Assembly: GCA_018820765.1 (NCBI GenBank)
Contig: JAHJNN010000008.1
Location: 62,001-126,000, forward strand
Source: Gammaproteobacteria bacterium
GTDB lineage: Bacteria > Pseudomonadota > Gammaproteobacteria > Burkholderiales > Thiobacillaceae
DNA: 64,000 nucleotides
Reading direction: 5' to 3'
Shown: piece after piece, positions 27,060 to 38,434 of the stretch
Layout: each line of letters begins with the position of its first letter
Position numbering within the stretch: the first letter of the stretch is position 1
The notes under the pieces: model-generated
What the model saw: the letters and a program-made list of their open reading frames with translations, nothing else
Told to the model about the DNA's origin: nothing
Database searches by the model: none
Translations under genes and position numbers: made by a program

Positions 27060-28745
27060 TCAGCTGATCACGGGCTCGGCAACGACGCGCATCCAGCCTT
27101 CGCTGTGCTCAAGCGGGTTGCCCAGGGCGATGAACTTGCGTTCCGTTGCGCCATGCACTTCGAATACCTTGCCGGGGGCGAAATGAACCGGGTCGATCAG
27201 CAGGCTGCTGGGGGTGCTCTCCAGCCACAGGCTGGGGTGCGGGATGCCGTTGTTGTCGAGCCCGTTGACGGTATAGCCCGGCGTCGCGGTTTCGTGCAGC
27301 ATGGCCAGCGTGGGCATTTCGGCCAGCGTTTCGATGCCGATCGAGCTGGTGTCTTCGTCGATGCGCAAGATGCGCCGGACGAAGCCGATTTTCCATTTGT
27401 CGGCGTCGTGCGTCTTGATGCCGATCAGGGCGCCGACGCGGAGCCAGTCCTTGTCGCGCGTCTCGATGATGGCGCCGTAGCCGTATTCGCTTTCGTCATG
27501 CATGACCCAGCGTTCGACGTCGGGCGAAGTCGGGCTGGGCGGCAAATGCATCTGCGAGGCGCGTTCCCGGGTGCGGTCGGTGATGAAACCATACACCTGC
27601 ACATCGTCGGCCTCGTTGTAATTGATGCCGATGCCGTAAGGCGAGACGCCGGCGGGCCGGTCGGCCGCCTTGATCTGGTTGACGATGGCCTTGAGGCCAT
27701 GCGCCACGTCGACCAGCCGTTTGACCGACGCGCGCGGCGCGCGCCGCTGTTCGCGCGCTTCCAGCGCAGCCCACTGATGCTGCAGGTAATCCAGCAGTTC
27801 GAGGCTTTCGCCGGAGCGGGTGATTTCGCTCAGGCCGAGCGGGAGGGACGCGCCGCCTTCCCGCAGGGCGGTTCGCGTGTCCTGTATTTTCTGCAGCAGG
27901 TCGGCGGTCGCCCAGTATCGCAAGGGCTTGGCGCTTTCGGGTTTGCGCACGTGGCGCGGCCCGTGGTCGGCCGAGAGATCGACGACGAAGGTATGGACCT
28001 TGGCGTCGAAATGTTCGTCGAGTTGCAGCATGCCGTGCCAGCCGCACAGCCAGCGGTCGAGCAGGTCGAGCTGTCTGGGGTAGAGCGAGCCGGAATTGGC
28101 CAGATCCATCATCAGGATGTGCAGATAGGCGGTTTCGCAGTTGCACTCGGACGCATCGTCGGCATAGATCCGCTGGGGCTGGCGATGAAAGCCTTCGGTT
28201 TCGGCGATGCGGTAAAGATTGTGCAGCCGCTGCCAGAGTTTTTCGGCCGTCGGCAGGTAGCGTATCGCGCGCCATTTCAGCAATTGGCCCATGGCGCGGA
28301 GGGCGCGCAGGGTGATCAGCGGGATCGAGCCGTCCTGATGGTGATGCCTGCCCCCTTCGCGGGACAGGTGCAGCACAAAGGTGTGATAGCCGCGCGCGGT
28401 TTCCCAATAGAGGCCATAGACGGCGTGCCAGAGCTGGCTTTCCACCGTGCGCGACATGCGCGGATTGCGCAGGTACTGGCGCGCCAGCGTGTCCTGCAGG
28501 TCGCGCGACTTTTCGTCCAGCAGCATGAAAATGGCCAGACGATCTTTCGTGTATAGCGCCGAATGCTCGTTGAAACGCTTGAGTTCGTTGGCGATCGCCT
28601 GCTGGCACTTGAAGGCGTCGCCGAGGGGCAGGCTCTCCACCCAGCGGGTGGCAGTCTTGAGGTTGGCCAGCGGGCCGTCGTCGCGCTTGCCGGAAGGGGC
28701 AAACCGGGCGAGCTGCGAGGTGATTCTATCGACCAGTGAAATCAT
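27060..28745 (-). CDS. Conserved hypothetical protein, about 561 aa
   Basis: No family is recognised with certainty. The protein is soluble, mostly helical in the first 370 residues (LYWETARGYHTFVLHLSREG, CETAYLHILMMDLANSG). It ends in a beta-rich region of about 100 residues (DEDTSSIGIETLAEMPTLAM, FAPGKVFEVHGATERKFIAL), which could be a PilZ-like beta barrel. It has no signal peptide or obvious catalytic motif. I start at ATG 28745. It lies between alaS and the pilus operon, on the same strand, 82 bp after alaS. A link to pilus or c-di-GMP control is only a guess. Confidence 0.55.
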   Translation of the reverse strand: MISLVDRITSQLARFAPSGKRDDGPLANLKTATRWVESLPLGDAFKCQQAIANELKRFNEHSALYTKDRLAIFMLLDEKSRDLQDTLARQYLRNPRMSRTVESQLWHAVYGLYWETARGYHTFVLHLSREGGRHHHQDGSIPLITLRALRAMGQLLKWRAIRYLPTAEKLWQRLHNLYRIAETEGFHRQPQRIYADDASECNCETAYLHILMMDLANSGSLYPRQLDLLDRWLCGWHGMLQLDEHFDAKVHTFVVDLSADHGPRHVRKPESAKPLRYWATADLLQKIQDTRTALREGGASLPLGLSEITRSGESLELLDYLQHQWAALEAREQRRAPRASVKRLVDVAHGLKAIVNQIKAADRPAGVSPYGIGINYNEADDVQVYGFITDRTRERASQMHLPPSPTSPDVERWVMHDESEYGYGAIIETRDKDWLRVGALIGIKTHDADKWKIGFVRRILRIDEDTSSIGIETLAEMPTLAMLHETATPGYTVNGLDNNGIPHPSLWLESTPSSLLIDPVHFAPGKVFEVHGATERKFIALGNPLEHSEGWMRVVAEPVIS

Positions 28746-28828
28746 GTTAAACGGGCTACTCCGGAATGGCGGGTCGTGTTCCCATGTCAATTTACGGTAT
28801 ATGTAGCAAATTCTGTACCCGTGTACCG

Positions 28829-31447
<2,619 letters not shown>

Positions 31448-31532
31448 TTTTGAAAGAGTGTGCGGGAACGACGGACAATAAGGCATTGTATCCGTTAAAG
31501 TTCCGGCCTTACAGGCAGCAGGGGCAGGGAAC

Positions 31533-32078
31533 ATGAGCGACGAGGACGTGATCGCGGCGATGCGGCAATGGATCGAAAAGGCGGTGATCGGGCTGAACCT
31601 GTGCCCGTTCGCCAAGGCGGTCTACGTGAAAAACCAGGTGCGCTACGTGGTGAGCCACGCGCCGCATCTCGATGGCCTGCTGGAAGACCTCGACCGCGAA
31701 CTGGATTTTCTGGCCGCGGCCGACCCCGAGGCCGTCGACACCACGCTGCTGATCCACCCCACGCTGCTGCCGGATTTTCTCGATTTCAACGACTTCATGC
31801 AGCTGGCCGAGGCCGCGGTGGACGAGCACGGGCTTGAAGGGGTGATCCAGGTGGCGAGCTTTCACCCGCAGTTCCAGTTCGAGGGCACCGAACCCGACGA
31901 CCTCGGCAACTATACCAATCGCGCCCCGTTCCCGACCCTGCATCTGCTGCGCGAAGCGAGCATCGAGCGCGCCGTGGCGGCGTTCCCGCAAGCCGGGACC
32001 ATCTACGAACGCAATATCGAAACGCTGCGGGCGCTGGGCCATGCGGGGTGGCAAGCCCTGTGGCACGACAAGGCCTGA
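31533..32078 (+). CDS. DUF1415 domain-containing protein
   Basis: This 181-aa soluble protein has the DUF1415 signature: [20 protein letters not shown] near the start, and later [20 protein letters not shown] and [18 protein letters not shown]. The family has no proven function. The CPF and HPQFQF motifs are strongly conserved and may form a metal or redox site (inferred). It is divergent from alaS with an 85-bp gap. Confidence 0.8.
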   Translation: MSDEDVIAAMRQWIEKAVIGLNLCPFAKAVYVKNQVRYVVSHAPHLDGLLEDLDRELDFLAAADPEAVDTTLLIHPTLLPDFLDFNDFMQLAEAAVDEHGLEGVIQVASFHPQFQFEGTEPDDLGNYTNRAPFPTLHLLREASIERAVAAFPQAGTIYERNIETLRALGHAGWQALWHDKA

Positions 32079-32106
32079 CGTCCCACTCATCGATAGAGGT
32101 TCGAAC

Positions 32107-32328
32107 ATGCAGTTCATCGACAGAATCCCTTTTATTGTGCTGCTTCTCTCCACGCTTTTCATGTTGGGCGCGCCCTTCGTGCCGGAGCCGCACCTGGTCG
32201 AAAAAATGCGCATGCTGGCGGAGGGAACCCTGACAAAACCGCTCGATATTTTCGACGTGTTCTGGCATCTGTTGCCGGCCACGCTGCTCGCGCTGAAGAT
32301 TGTTCGGCTGAAGCAGGGTAGCCACTAG
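32107..32328 (+). CDS. Small membrane protein, 73 aa
   Basis: Two hydrophobic stretches (about residues 8-25 and 52-66) flank a hydrophilic loop with PEPHLVEKMRML. The gene has an RBS-like AGAGG before its ATG and lies 28 bp after the DUF1415 gene. Similar small proteins exist in proteobacteria near transporter genes; function is unknown. It overlaps the convergent 106-aa gene by 4 bp. Confidence 0.6.
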   Translation: MQFIDRIPFIVLLLSTLFMLGAPFVPEPHLVEKMRMLAEGTLTKPLDIFDVFWHLLPATLLALKIVRLKQGSH

Positions 32329-32645
32329 CCTGCTTGCTTCAGCATCGCGTCCAGCGGCGCTTGCAGCGCCTCGGTCAGACCTGCCATCGTTTCCGCGGCA
32401 ACGCCCTGTGCGGCGAGCGCGGCGGTGATGTCGGCGGGCGTGACGAGAAAGCAGTCTTCGGGCGCGATCGCGACGCCGTTCAGCCAAAGGCTGGGAAAAC
32501 CCTCGCCGTGGGCATCGCGCATCGCGCTGAAAACCACGTCCGGCGTCACCGCGAAATGGCGCGCGAGCACGTCGGCATAGCCGGTATACAAGCTGCAGCG
32601 GCCGCCAGGCGGCTGCTGGGAAATGACCTGCACCTTCAACTTCAT
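32325..32645 (-). CDS. Small Cys-containing hypothetical protein downstream of TauE
   Basis: This 106-aa protein starts one base after the TauE stop, so it is translationally coupled to it. Features are PPGGRCSLYTGYADVLARHF near the N-terminus, GEGFPSLWLNGVAIAPEDC in the middle and a helical tail. A small ferredoxin- or thioredoxin-like fold is possible, but no CxxC is present. I do not recognise the family. Context suggests a role with sulfite or thiol export. Confidence 0.5.
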   Translation of the reverse strand: MKLKVQVISQQPPGGRCSLYTGYADVLARHFAVTPDVVFSAMRDAHGEGFPSLWLNGVAIAPEDCFLVTPADITAALAAQGVAAETMAGLTEALQAPLDAMLKQAG

Positions 32646-32646
32646 A

Positions 32647-33450
32647 TCAGACTCCGATCACGCTCTTGAACAGGATGTAGGTGGCCACCACCACCAGGAA
32701 CCAGGCGAATGCCTTTTTCAGGGTGTCGTGGGAAATGCGCGTCGAAAAGTGGGCGCCGGCGAAGCTGCCGATGATCGTCACCGCCGTGAAGCTGCCCATC
32801 ACAGCGTAATCGATCGGCACGCCGCCCATGTAGCCGGCAAACCCAGCGTAGGACTTGGCGGCGACGATGGCGAGTGAGGTGCCCACGGCGGTCTTCATGG
32901 GGATGCCGGAGAGCAGCACCAGGGCCGGCACGATCAGAAAGCCGCCGCCGACGCCGACCAGCCCGGTGAGCACCCCCACGCCGATGCCGTGCAGTGCGAT
33001 ATGGCCCATGCAGGGCGAGAAGAACGCCCGGCAGCCGTCGATCGCCAGCGTGCCGCCATCGGTGCTCAATGCCCCGCCGGCCGCCGGCACCGCCACCTTG
33101 ACGGGCTTCAGCATGCGCCAGGCCGCGGCGTACATCACCAGGGCGAACAGGCCGAGCTGGATCACCACGGGCGTCAGCAAGCCGAGGCGCGCACCGGCGA
33201 AGGTGCCCGCCACGCCGAACAGGCCGAATACGAAAGCGATCCGGACATCGACCCGCCCGCGGCGCCAGTTGTCCAGGGCGGAAACCGTGGCGGTGACCGC
33301 CACCACGCCCAGGCTCATGGCGATGGCCGACTTCGGCTCCACGTGCAGCAGGTACAGCAGCGCCGGCAGGGCGATGATGGAGCCGCCCGATCCGAACAGT
33401 CCAAGCACCAGACCGGTGACCAGACCGGCGAAAATGGCGGATAACTCCAT
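32647..33450 (-). CDS. Sulfite exporter TauE/SafE family protein
   Basis: This 267-aa protein has about eight to nine membrane helices, with the repeated motif [21 protein letters not shown] at the N-terminus and [20 protein letters not shown] in the second half. TauE/SafE proteins export sulfite, sulfoacetate or other anions. AAGGGGAA lies before the ATG at 33450. It is divergent from the ArsR-rhodanese gene, which probably controls it. Confidence 0.88.
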   Translation of the reverse strand: MELSAIFAGLVTGLVLGLFGSGGSIIALPALLYLLHVEPKSAIAMSLGVVAVTATVSALDNWRRGRVDVRIAFVFGLFGVAGTFAGARLGLLTPVVIQLGLFALVMYAAAWRMLKPVKVAVPAAGGALSTDGGTLAIDGCRAFFSPCMGHIALHGIGVGVLTGLVGVGGGFLIVPALVLLSGIPMKTAVGTSLAIVAAKSYAGFAGYMGGVPIDYAVMGSFTAVTIIGSFAGAHFSTRISHDTLKKAFAWFLVVVATYILFKSVIGV

Positions 33451-33473
33451 GGTGTTCCCCTTGAGAAAAAAGC

Positions 33474-33502
33474 TTGACGGTGGCTGTGAAGTCCGTTCTA
33501 AT
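33474..33502 (+). promoter_or_regulatory. Sigma-70 promoter of the ArsR-rhodanese operon
   Basis: TTGACG (33474-33479) is separated by 17 bp from TCTAAT (33497-33502), five of six matches in each box. The imperfect palindrome TCAAACGTTCGTTGGA (about 33505-33520) lies just downstream, in a position suited to repression by the ArsR-type protein encoded next. The operator reading is inferred. Confidence 0.6.
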
Positions 33503-33527
33503 AATCAAACGTTCGTTGGAGTATGCG

Positions 33528-34205
33528 ATGGAAAATTCCGGAAGGCAAGTAAAAGATCTGCTGTATGCCCAGGTGGCCCGCATCGGCAAGGCCGTGTGCA
33601 GTCCCAAGCGGCTGGAACTGATCGATCTGTTGTGCCAGGGCGAAAAGCCGGTGGAACGGCTGGCAGCCGAGGCCCAGATTTCGCTCAAGCTCGCCAGTGC
33701 GCACCTGAAGGAATTACGGCAGGCCCATATGGTGGAAGCCCGCAAGGAAGGCAAGAACGTCTACTACCGGCTGACCGGTGAGGCGGTCGCCGACTTCTGG
33801 GTGGCGATCCGTTCGCTGGCGGAAGACCGCTTGCTCGATTTGCGCGCGGCGCTGGCCAAACTGGCCGAACACGCGCACGAACTGACCCCCATGAGCCGCG
33901 AAGAGCTGCTGGCGCGCGCGAAGAACGGCGACGTGGTGGTGCTCGACGTGCGGCCGCCGAGCGAATTCGCCAGCGGCCACTTGCCCTACGCCCAGTCCAT
34001 GCCGCTCGACCAACTGAAAAAACGCCTGGCCGACCTGCCGCGCGACAAGCCGGTCGTCGCCTACTGCCGCGGCCCGTTCTGCCTGATGTCGAAGGAAGCC
34101 GTCGAATACCTGAACCAGCAAGGCTTCCATGCCTTCCGCTTCGAGGACGGCGTGGCCGAATGGCGGGCGCATGGCCTGCCGGTTGAAACCGCGCCTCCGC
34201 TCTGA
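33528..34205 (+). CDS. ArsR-family repressor fused to a rhodanese domain
   Basis: This 225-aa protein has an ArsR-type winged helix (residues 1-105, recognition helix [18 protein letters not shown]) and a rhodanese domain (about 120-225) with the active-site loop YCRGPFC. The classic arsenite-binding ELCVC motif is absent; two Cys (24 and 36) are the sensor-domain candidates. Such fusions may sense persulfide or related sulfane species. I start at ATG 33528 because GGAG precedes it; a longer frame would include the promoter. It opens the seven-gene plus-strand operon. Confidence 0.85.
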   Translation: MENSGRQVKDLLYAQVARIGKAVCSPKRLELIDLLCQGEKPVERLAAEAQISLKLASAHLKELRQAHMVEARKEGKNVYYRLTGEAVADFWVAIRSLAEDRLLDLRAALAKLAEHAHELTPMSREELLARAKNGDVVVLDVRPPSEFASGHLPYAQSMPLDQLKKRLADLPRDKPVVAYCRGPFCLMSKEAVEYLNQQGFHAFRFEDGVAEWRAHGLPVETAPPL

Positions 34206-34249
34206 AAAAGAGTCAGACAACTCATTCAACAACACCAAGGAAAGACGCC

Positions 34250-34705
34250 ATGATCAAAACCCTTGCCGCCCTCTTCGCCAGCCTCGCCCTGATCACCGCG
34301 CCGGTTCACGCCGACGAGAACCCGGCCGTGGTTGACGTGCTGTCCGGCTACATGGACTTCGCCGAATACGGCAGCAGCCTGATCTGGCCGGAACAAATCC
34401 CGAAGGACGACTGGAAAAAAGTCTTCATCGTCGACGCGCGCGACGCCGCCCAGTACGCCAAGGAGCACATCCCCGGCGCGGTCAACATCGACTGGCGGCA
34501 GGCAGTGGCACGCCGCGCCGAGCTGCCGAAGGATCGCATGGTGGTGATGTACTGCAACTCCGGCTCGTTGTCCGCACAGGCGGTGTTCGCCCTGCGTCTG
34601 CTGGGCTACGAAAACGTGAAGGTGCTGCAGGACGGCATCGAAGGCTGGAAAGCCAAGGGCGGCTTCGAGGCCCACGCGCGTGCCAGCCAGCCAGCGGGGC
34701 ACTGA
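34250..34705 (+). CDS. Exported rhodanese-like sulfurtransferase
   Basis: This 151-aa protein has a signal peptide ending near PVHA|DENP and a single rhodanese domain with the catalytic loop MYCNSGSLSAQAV and the C-terminal GIEGWKAKGG motif. It is likely periplasmic and moves sulfane sulfur between thiols. RBS AAGGAAAG precedes the ATG. It lies 44 bp after the ArsR-rhodanese gene. Confidence 0.85.
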   Translation: MIKTLAALFASLALITAPVHADENPAVVDVLSGYMDFAEYGSSLIWPEQIPKDDWKKVFIVDARDAAQYAKEHIPGAVNIDWRQAVARRAELPKDRMVVMYCNSGSLSAQAVFALRLLGYENVKVLQDGIEGWKAKGGFEAHARASQPAGH

Positions 34706-34760
34706 TCAGGGTCATCTCGGGTAACAAAACGTAATTCTGCAAAAATAAGGAGAGAGAACC

Positions 34761-35621
34761 ATGGACTTCGAACAATTCGTACTCGCCCACGAGCCGACCA
34801 TCCGGCTCGGCTTTTTTCTGGGTATCTTCGCCCTGGTCGGCCTCTGGGAGCTTGTGGCACCCCGGCGCGCCCTGACCGTATCCAAGGCCTTGCGCTGGAC
34901 CAGCAACCTCGGACTGGTAGTGCTCAATACCGTGCTGCTGCGGCTGCTCTTTCCGCTGGCGGCGGTCGGTCTGGCGGCCTTCAGCGCGGAAAACGGCTGG
35001 GGCTTGTTCAACCACTTCGATGTGCCGTTCTGGGTGGCGGTGCCGCTGGCGGTGATCGCCATGGACTTCGTCATCTGGGTACAGCACGTCATGGTCCATG
35101 CCGTGCCGGCGCTGTGGCGGCTGCACCGGGTGCACCATGCCGATCTGGACTACGATGTGACCACCGGGGCGCGCTTCCATCCCCTCGAAATCGTGCTGTC
35201 CATGCTGATCAAGTTCGCCACCATCGTCGTGCTCGGGCCGCCGATGGTCGCCGTGGTGATCTTCGAAGTGATGCTGAACGCCACCGCCATGTTCAACCAC
35301 GGCAACATCCGCCTGCCGGCAGGCGTCGACCGCGTGCTGCGCTGGGTGCTGGTGACGCCGGACATGCACCGCGTGCACCACTCGGTGGAAGACGACGAGA
35401 CCAATTCCAACTTCGGCTTCAGCCTCACCTGGTGGGACCGCCTGTTCGGCACCTATCGCGCGCAGCCGCGCGCCGGCCACGTGGGCATGACCATCGGCAT
35501 CCACGGCCACACCGACCCGCGCGAAGTCGACCGCCTGGACGGCATGCTGCTGCTGCCCTTCAAGGGCGAGGTCACGGACTACGCGATCAACCGGCGCAAC
35601 TACTCCGAGGCCGCACAATGA
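34761..35621 (+). CDS. Sterol desaturase/fatty acid hydroxylase family membrane protein
   Basis: This 286-aa protein has about four membrane helices and the His clusters of the di-iron hydroxylase family: HVMVH, HRVHH (first), FNHGN and HRVHH (second, after TPDM). The enzyme probably hydroxylates a lipid chain. A clear RBS (AAGGAGAGAG) precedes the ATG. Its stop overlaps the next start (ATGA). In this arsenic module the substrate could be a lipid carrying the product, but this is inference only. Confidence 0.85.
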   Translation: MDFEQFVLAHEPTIRLGFFLGIFALVGLWELVAPRRALTVSKALRWTSNLGLVVLNTVLLRLLFPLAAVGLAAFSAENGWGLFNHFDVPFWVAVPLAVIAMDFVIWVQHVMVHAVPALWRLHRVHHADLDYDVTTGARFHPLEIVLSMLIKFATIVVLGPPMVAVVIFEVMLNATAMFNHGNIRLPAGVDRVLRWVLVTPDMHRVHHSVEDDETNSNFGFSLTWWDRLFGTYRAQPRAGHVGMTIGIHGHTDPREVDRLDGMLLLPFKGEVTDYAINRRNYSEAAQ

Positions 35622-36595
35622 ACAAGACAGTCCTGCGCATCCTGTTGGGCTTGGTCCTGCTGGTGGCGGTCGGCGCGGCCGTCGCCCTGCGCGAGCATTT
35701 CGATGCCGCCGCCCTGCAGGCCTGGGTGGAAGGCGCCGGCGCCGCCGGGCCGCTCGTGTTCATGGCCCTGTATGCACTGGCCACCGTGCTGTTCCTGCCC
35801 GGTTCGGTGCTGACGCTTGCCGGCGGCGCCCTGTTCGGCCCCGTCTGGGGCACGCTGTGGAACCTCACCGGCGCCACCCTCGGTGCGTCACTGGCCTTCC
35901 TCATCTCCCGCTACCTGGGCGCCGACTGGGTCACGCGCCGCGCCGGGCCGCGCCTGCAGCGGCTGAACGACGGCGTGACGTCGGAAGGCTGGCGTTTCGT
36001 CGCCTTCGTGCGGCTGGTGCCGGTGTTTCCGTTCAACCTGCTGAACTATGCGCTCGGCCTCACCCGCATTCCCTTCGTCGCCTATGTGCTCGCCTCGTGG
36101 GTGTTCATGCTGCCGGGTGCCTTCGCCTACACCTGGCTCGGCTTCGCCGGACGCGAGGCGCTGGGCGGCGGCGAAGGCATGATCCGCAACATCCTCATCG
36201 CGCTGGCCCTGCTGGCTGCCGTGGCCTTCCTGCCGCGCTTCGTGCGCAAGCTGCGGGAAAAACCCATGCTGGCCGTGGACGCGCTGAAGCAGCAACTGGA
36301 TGCCGGCGACGCGGTGCTGATGCTGGACGTGCGCTCCGCCGCCGAATTCACCGGCGAGCAGGGCCACATCGCCGGCGCGCGCAATGTCCCGCTCGATGAA
36401 CTGGCCGGGCGCCTGGCCGAACTGGAAGACTTCAGGCAGCGCCCCATCCGCCTGCTCTGCCGCACCGACCGCCGTTCCGCCCAGGCCGCGCGGCTGCTGG
36501 CCGAGGCCGGCTTCGCCGACGCCCAGGTCATCCAGGGCGGCATGACGGCGTGGCGCACGAAAGGCTGGCCGGTGCAAGGCGCCACCCCGCCGTAA
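35618..36595 (+). CDS. VTT/DedA-type membrane protein fused to a rhodanese domain
   Basis: This 325-aa protein has a TVP38/TMEM64 (VTT) membrane domain (residues 1-215) with FLPGSVLTLAGGALFGPVWG and FVRLVPVFPFNLLNYALG, and a C-terminal rhodanese (about 225-325) with active-site loop LLCRTDRRSAQAA. VTT proteins move lipids or are linked to selenite/metal handling. The fusion is found with sulfur and selenium genes. The start at 35618 overlaps the desaturase stop. Confidence 0.85.
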   Translation: MNKTVLRILLGLVLLVAVGAAVALREHFDAAALQAWVEGAGAAGPLVFMALYALATVLFLPGSVLTLAGGALFGPVWGTLWNLTGATLGASLAFLISRYLGADWVTRRAGPRLQRLNDGVTSEGWRFVAFVRLVPVFPFNLLNYALGLTRIPFVAYVLASWVFMLPGAFAYTWLGFAGREALGGGEGMIRNILIALALLAAVAFLPRFVRKLREKPMLAVDALKQQLDAGDAVLMLDVRSAAEFTGEQGHIAGARNVPLDELAGRLAELEDFRQRPIRLLCRTDRRSAQAARLLAEAGFADAQVIQGGMTAWRTKGWPVQGATPP

Positions 36596-36613
36596 CATTA
36601 TTCGGAAATCACC

Positions 36614-37657
36614 ATGTACGACCTCGTCAAAGACTACTACGGCAATCAACTGAAGGGCACGGCCGATCTGCGCACTTCTGCCTGCTGCGACGCCAGCCAG
36701 ATGCCGGACTGGCTCAAACCCCTGCTCGCGCGCATCCACCCGGATGTGATCGCACGCTACTACGGCTGCGGCCTGGTCTGTCCGACCCTGCTCGACGGAC
36801 TGAAACTACTCGACCTCGGCTGCGGCTCCGGCCGCGACGTCTACGCCCTCGCGCAACTGGCGGGCGAAGCGGGTGAAGTGGTCGGCGTCGACATGACCGA
36901 GGCGCAACTGGCCGTCGCCGAGGCGCACCGTGAACACCATCGGCAGGCCTTCGGCTACGCCCGCGACAACGTGGCGTTCCGCCTCGGTTACATCGAGCGC
37001 CTGGACGAGTTGGGATTCGAAGACGCCCGTTTCGACGTGGTCGTCTCCAACTGCGTGGTCAACCTCTCGCCGGACAAGGACGCCGTGCTGCGCCAGGTTC
37101 ACCGCCTGCTCAAGCCCGGCGGCGAACTCTATTTTTCCGACATCTACGCCGACCGCCGCGTGCCGTCCGAACTGCGCGACGACCCGGTGCTCTACGGCGA
37201 ATGTCTGGGCGGAGCCCTGTACTGGAACGACTTCCTGGCGCTGGCCCGGCGCGCGGGCTTCGCCGATCCGCGCCTGGTGGAAGACCGTCCCATCGCCATC
37301 ACCGACCCGACCCTGGCGGCGCGGGTGGGCAACATCCGCTTCCATTCCGCCACCTATCGGCTATTCAAGCTGGACGGCCTGGAGCCCGAGTGCGAAGACT
37401 ACGGCCAGGCGGTGATCTATCGCGGCGGCATCCCCGGCCAGGAACAGCGCTTCGTCCTCGACAAGCACCACGCCATCGAGGCTGGGCGCGTGTTCCCGGT
37501 GTGCGGCAACACCTGGCGCATGCTGCGCGACACCCGCTTCGCGCCGTATTTCGATTTCATCGGCGACTTCTCGCGGCATTACGGCATCTTCGCCGGCTGC
37601 GGCGGCGGCCTGCCGTTCGATGACCAAGCGGCGGGCACAGCTTCCTCGTGCTGCTGA
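36614..37657 (+). CDS. arsM: ArsM-like arsenite S-adenosylmethionine methyltransferase
   Basis: This 347-aa protein has the SAM motif LDLGCGSGRDVY and the ArsM hallmark SNCVVNLSPDK. Candidate As(III)-binding Cys are 24, 52, 147 and 197. Spacing between 147 and 197 (50) and between 24 and 52 (28) equals that of the four Cys of the algal ArsM (44/72 and 174/224, from memory). A C-terminal part of about 100 residues follows, ending in a Cys pair (SSCC). It would methylate As(III) to mono- and dimethyl forms. It lies 18 bp after the VTT-rhodanese gene. Confidence 0.88.
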   Translation: MYDLVKDYYGNQLKGTADLRTSACCDASQMPDWLKPLLARIHPDVIARYYGCGLVCPTLLDGLKLLDLGCGSGRDVYALAQLAGEAGEVVGVDMTEAQLAVAEAHREHHRQAFGYARDNVAFRLGYIERLDELGFEDARFDVVVSNCVVNLSPDKDAVLRQVHRLLKPGGELYFSDIYADRRVPSELRDDPVLYGECLGGALYWNDFLALARRAGFADPRLVEDRPIAITDPTLAARVGNIRFHSATYRLFKLDGLEPECEDYGQAVIYRGGIPGQEQRFVLDKHHAIEAGRVFPVCGNTWRMLRDTRFAPYFDFIGDFSRHYGIFAGCGGGLPFDDQAAGTASSCC

Positions 37658-37687
37658 AAGCAACCATGGACAGACAAGGAGCCGCCC

Positions 37688-38431
37688 GTGAACGACACTT
37701 TCGGTGCAAGTGACAAGCGCTTTTCCTGGCCCGCCTTGCTGGGCCTGATCGCCGCCGCGTCCGCGATCGGCGCCCTCGTGGCGGAGGGCATCGGCACCCG
37801 GCAGGCATGGTGGCACTTCAGCCGCGGCATTACGATTGCCGAGTGGGCGGCCTACGGCGCCGGACTCGCGCTCGTCCTGTCGCTGATCGGCTTGATCCAG
37901 GTGTGGCCGGGCGCGAGGCGGCGCGGTTTTGTCCCAGCCACCCTGGGCGTGCTGCTGGCCCTGCCGCTGGCGGTGATGGCCGTCCAGTGGGAATACGCCG
38001 CCCGCAGCTATCCGCCGATCAATGACATCAGCACCGACATCGAAGACCCGCCGGTGTTCTGGGACATGCCCACGCCTACCGACTATCCGGGCGGAGAAAA
38101 GGCCGAGTTGCAGCGCGCTGCCTATCCCGACCTGGCGCCGCTGGTGCTGGCGATGCCGGCTGACAAGGCATTTGCTGCGGCGCTCGCGCTGGTGGAAAGC
38201 CGGGGTTGGGAGATCGTTGCCAAGGTGCCGGAAGAAGGCCGCATCGAGGCCACCGCGAGCTCGCGGCTCTTCGGCTTCAAGGATGAGGTGATCGTGCGCG
38301 TTGTAGCGGAAAATGGCGGCGCCAAGGTCGACGTGCGCTCCCGTTCTCGCCTTGGGCTCATTGATCGCGGCGTCAATGCCAAGCGGATTCGTGCCTATCT
38401 CGCGGACCTGAAGCGGCGCGCGGCGACTTAA
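37688..38431 (+). CDS. DUF1499 domain-containing membrane protein
   Basis: This 247-aa protein has about three N-terminal membrane helices (residues 16-105) and a DUF1499 domain with INDISTDIEDPPVFW and VDVRSRSRLGLIDRGVNAKR. The function of the family is unknown. It lies 30 bp after arsM and 3 bp before the PiT gene. Confidence 0.8.
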   Translation: MNDTFGASDKRFSWPALLGLIAAASAIGALVAEGIGTRQAWWHFSRGITIAEWAAYGAGLALVLSLIGLIQVWPGARRRGFVPATLGVLLALPLAVMAVQWEYAARSYPPINDISTDIEDPPVFWDMPTPTDYPGGEKAELQRAAYPDLAPLVLAMPADKAFAAALALVESRGWEIVAKVPEEGRIEATASSRLFGFKDEVIVRVVAENGGAKVDVRSRSRLGLIDRGVNAKRIRAYLADLKRRAAT

Positions 38432-38434
38432 GCG

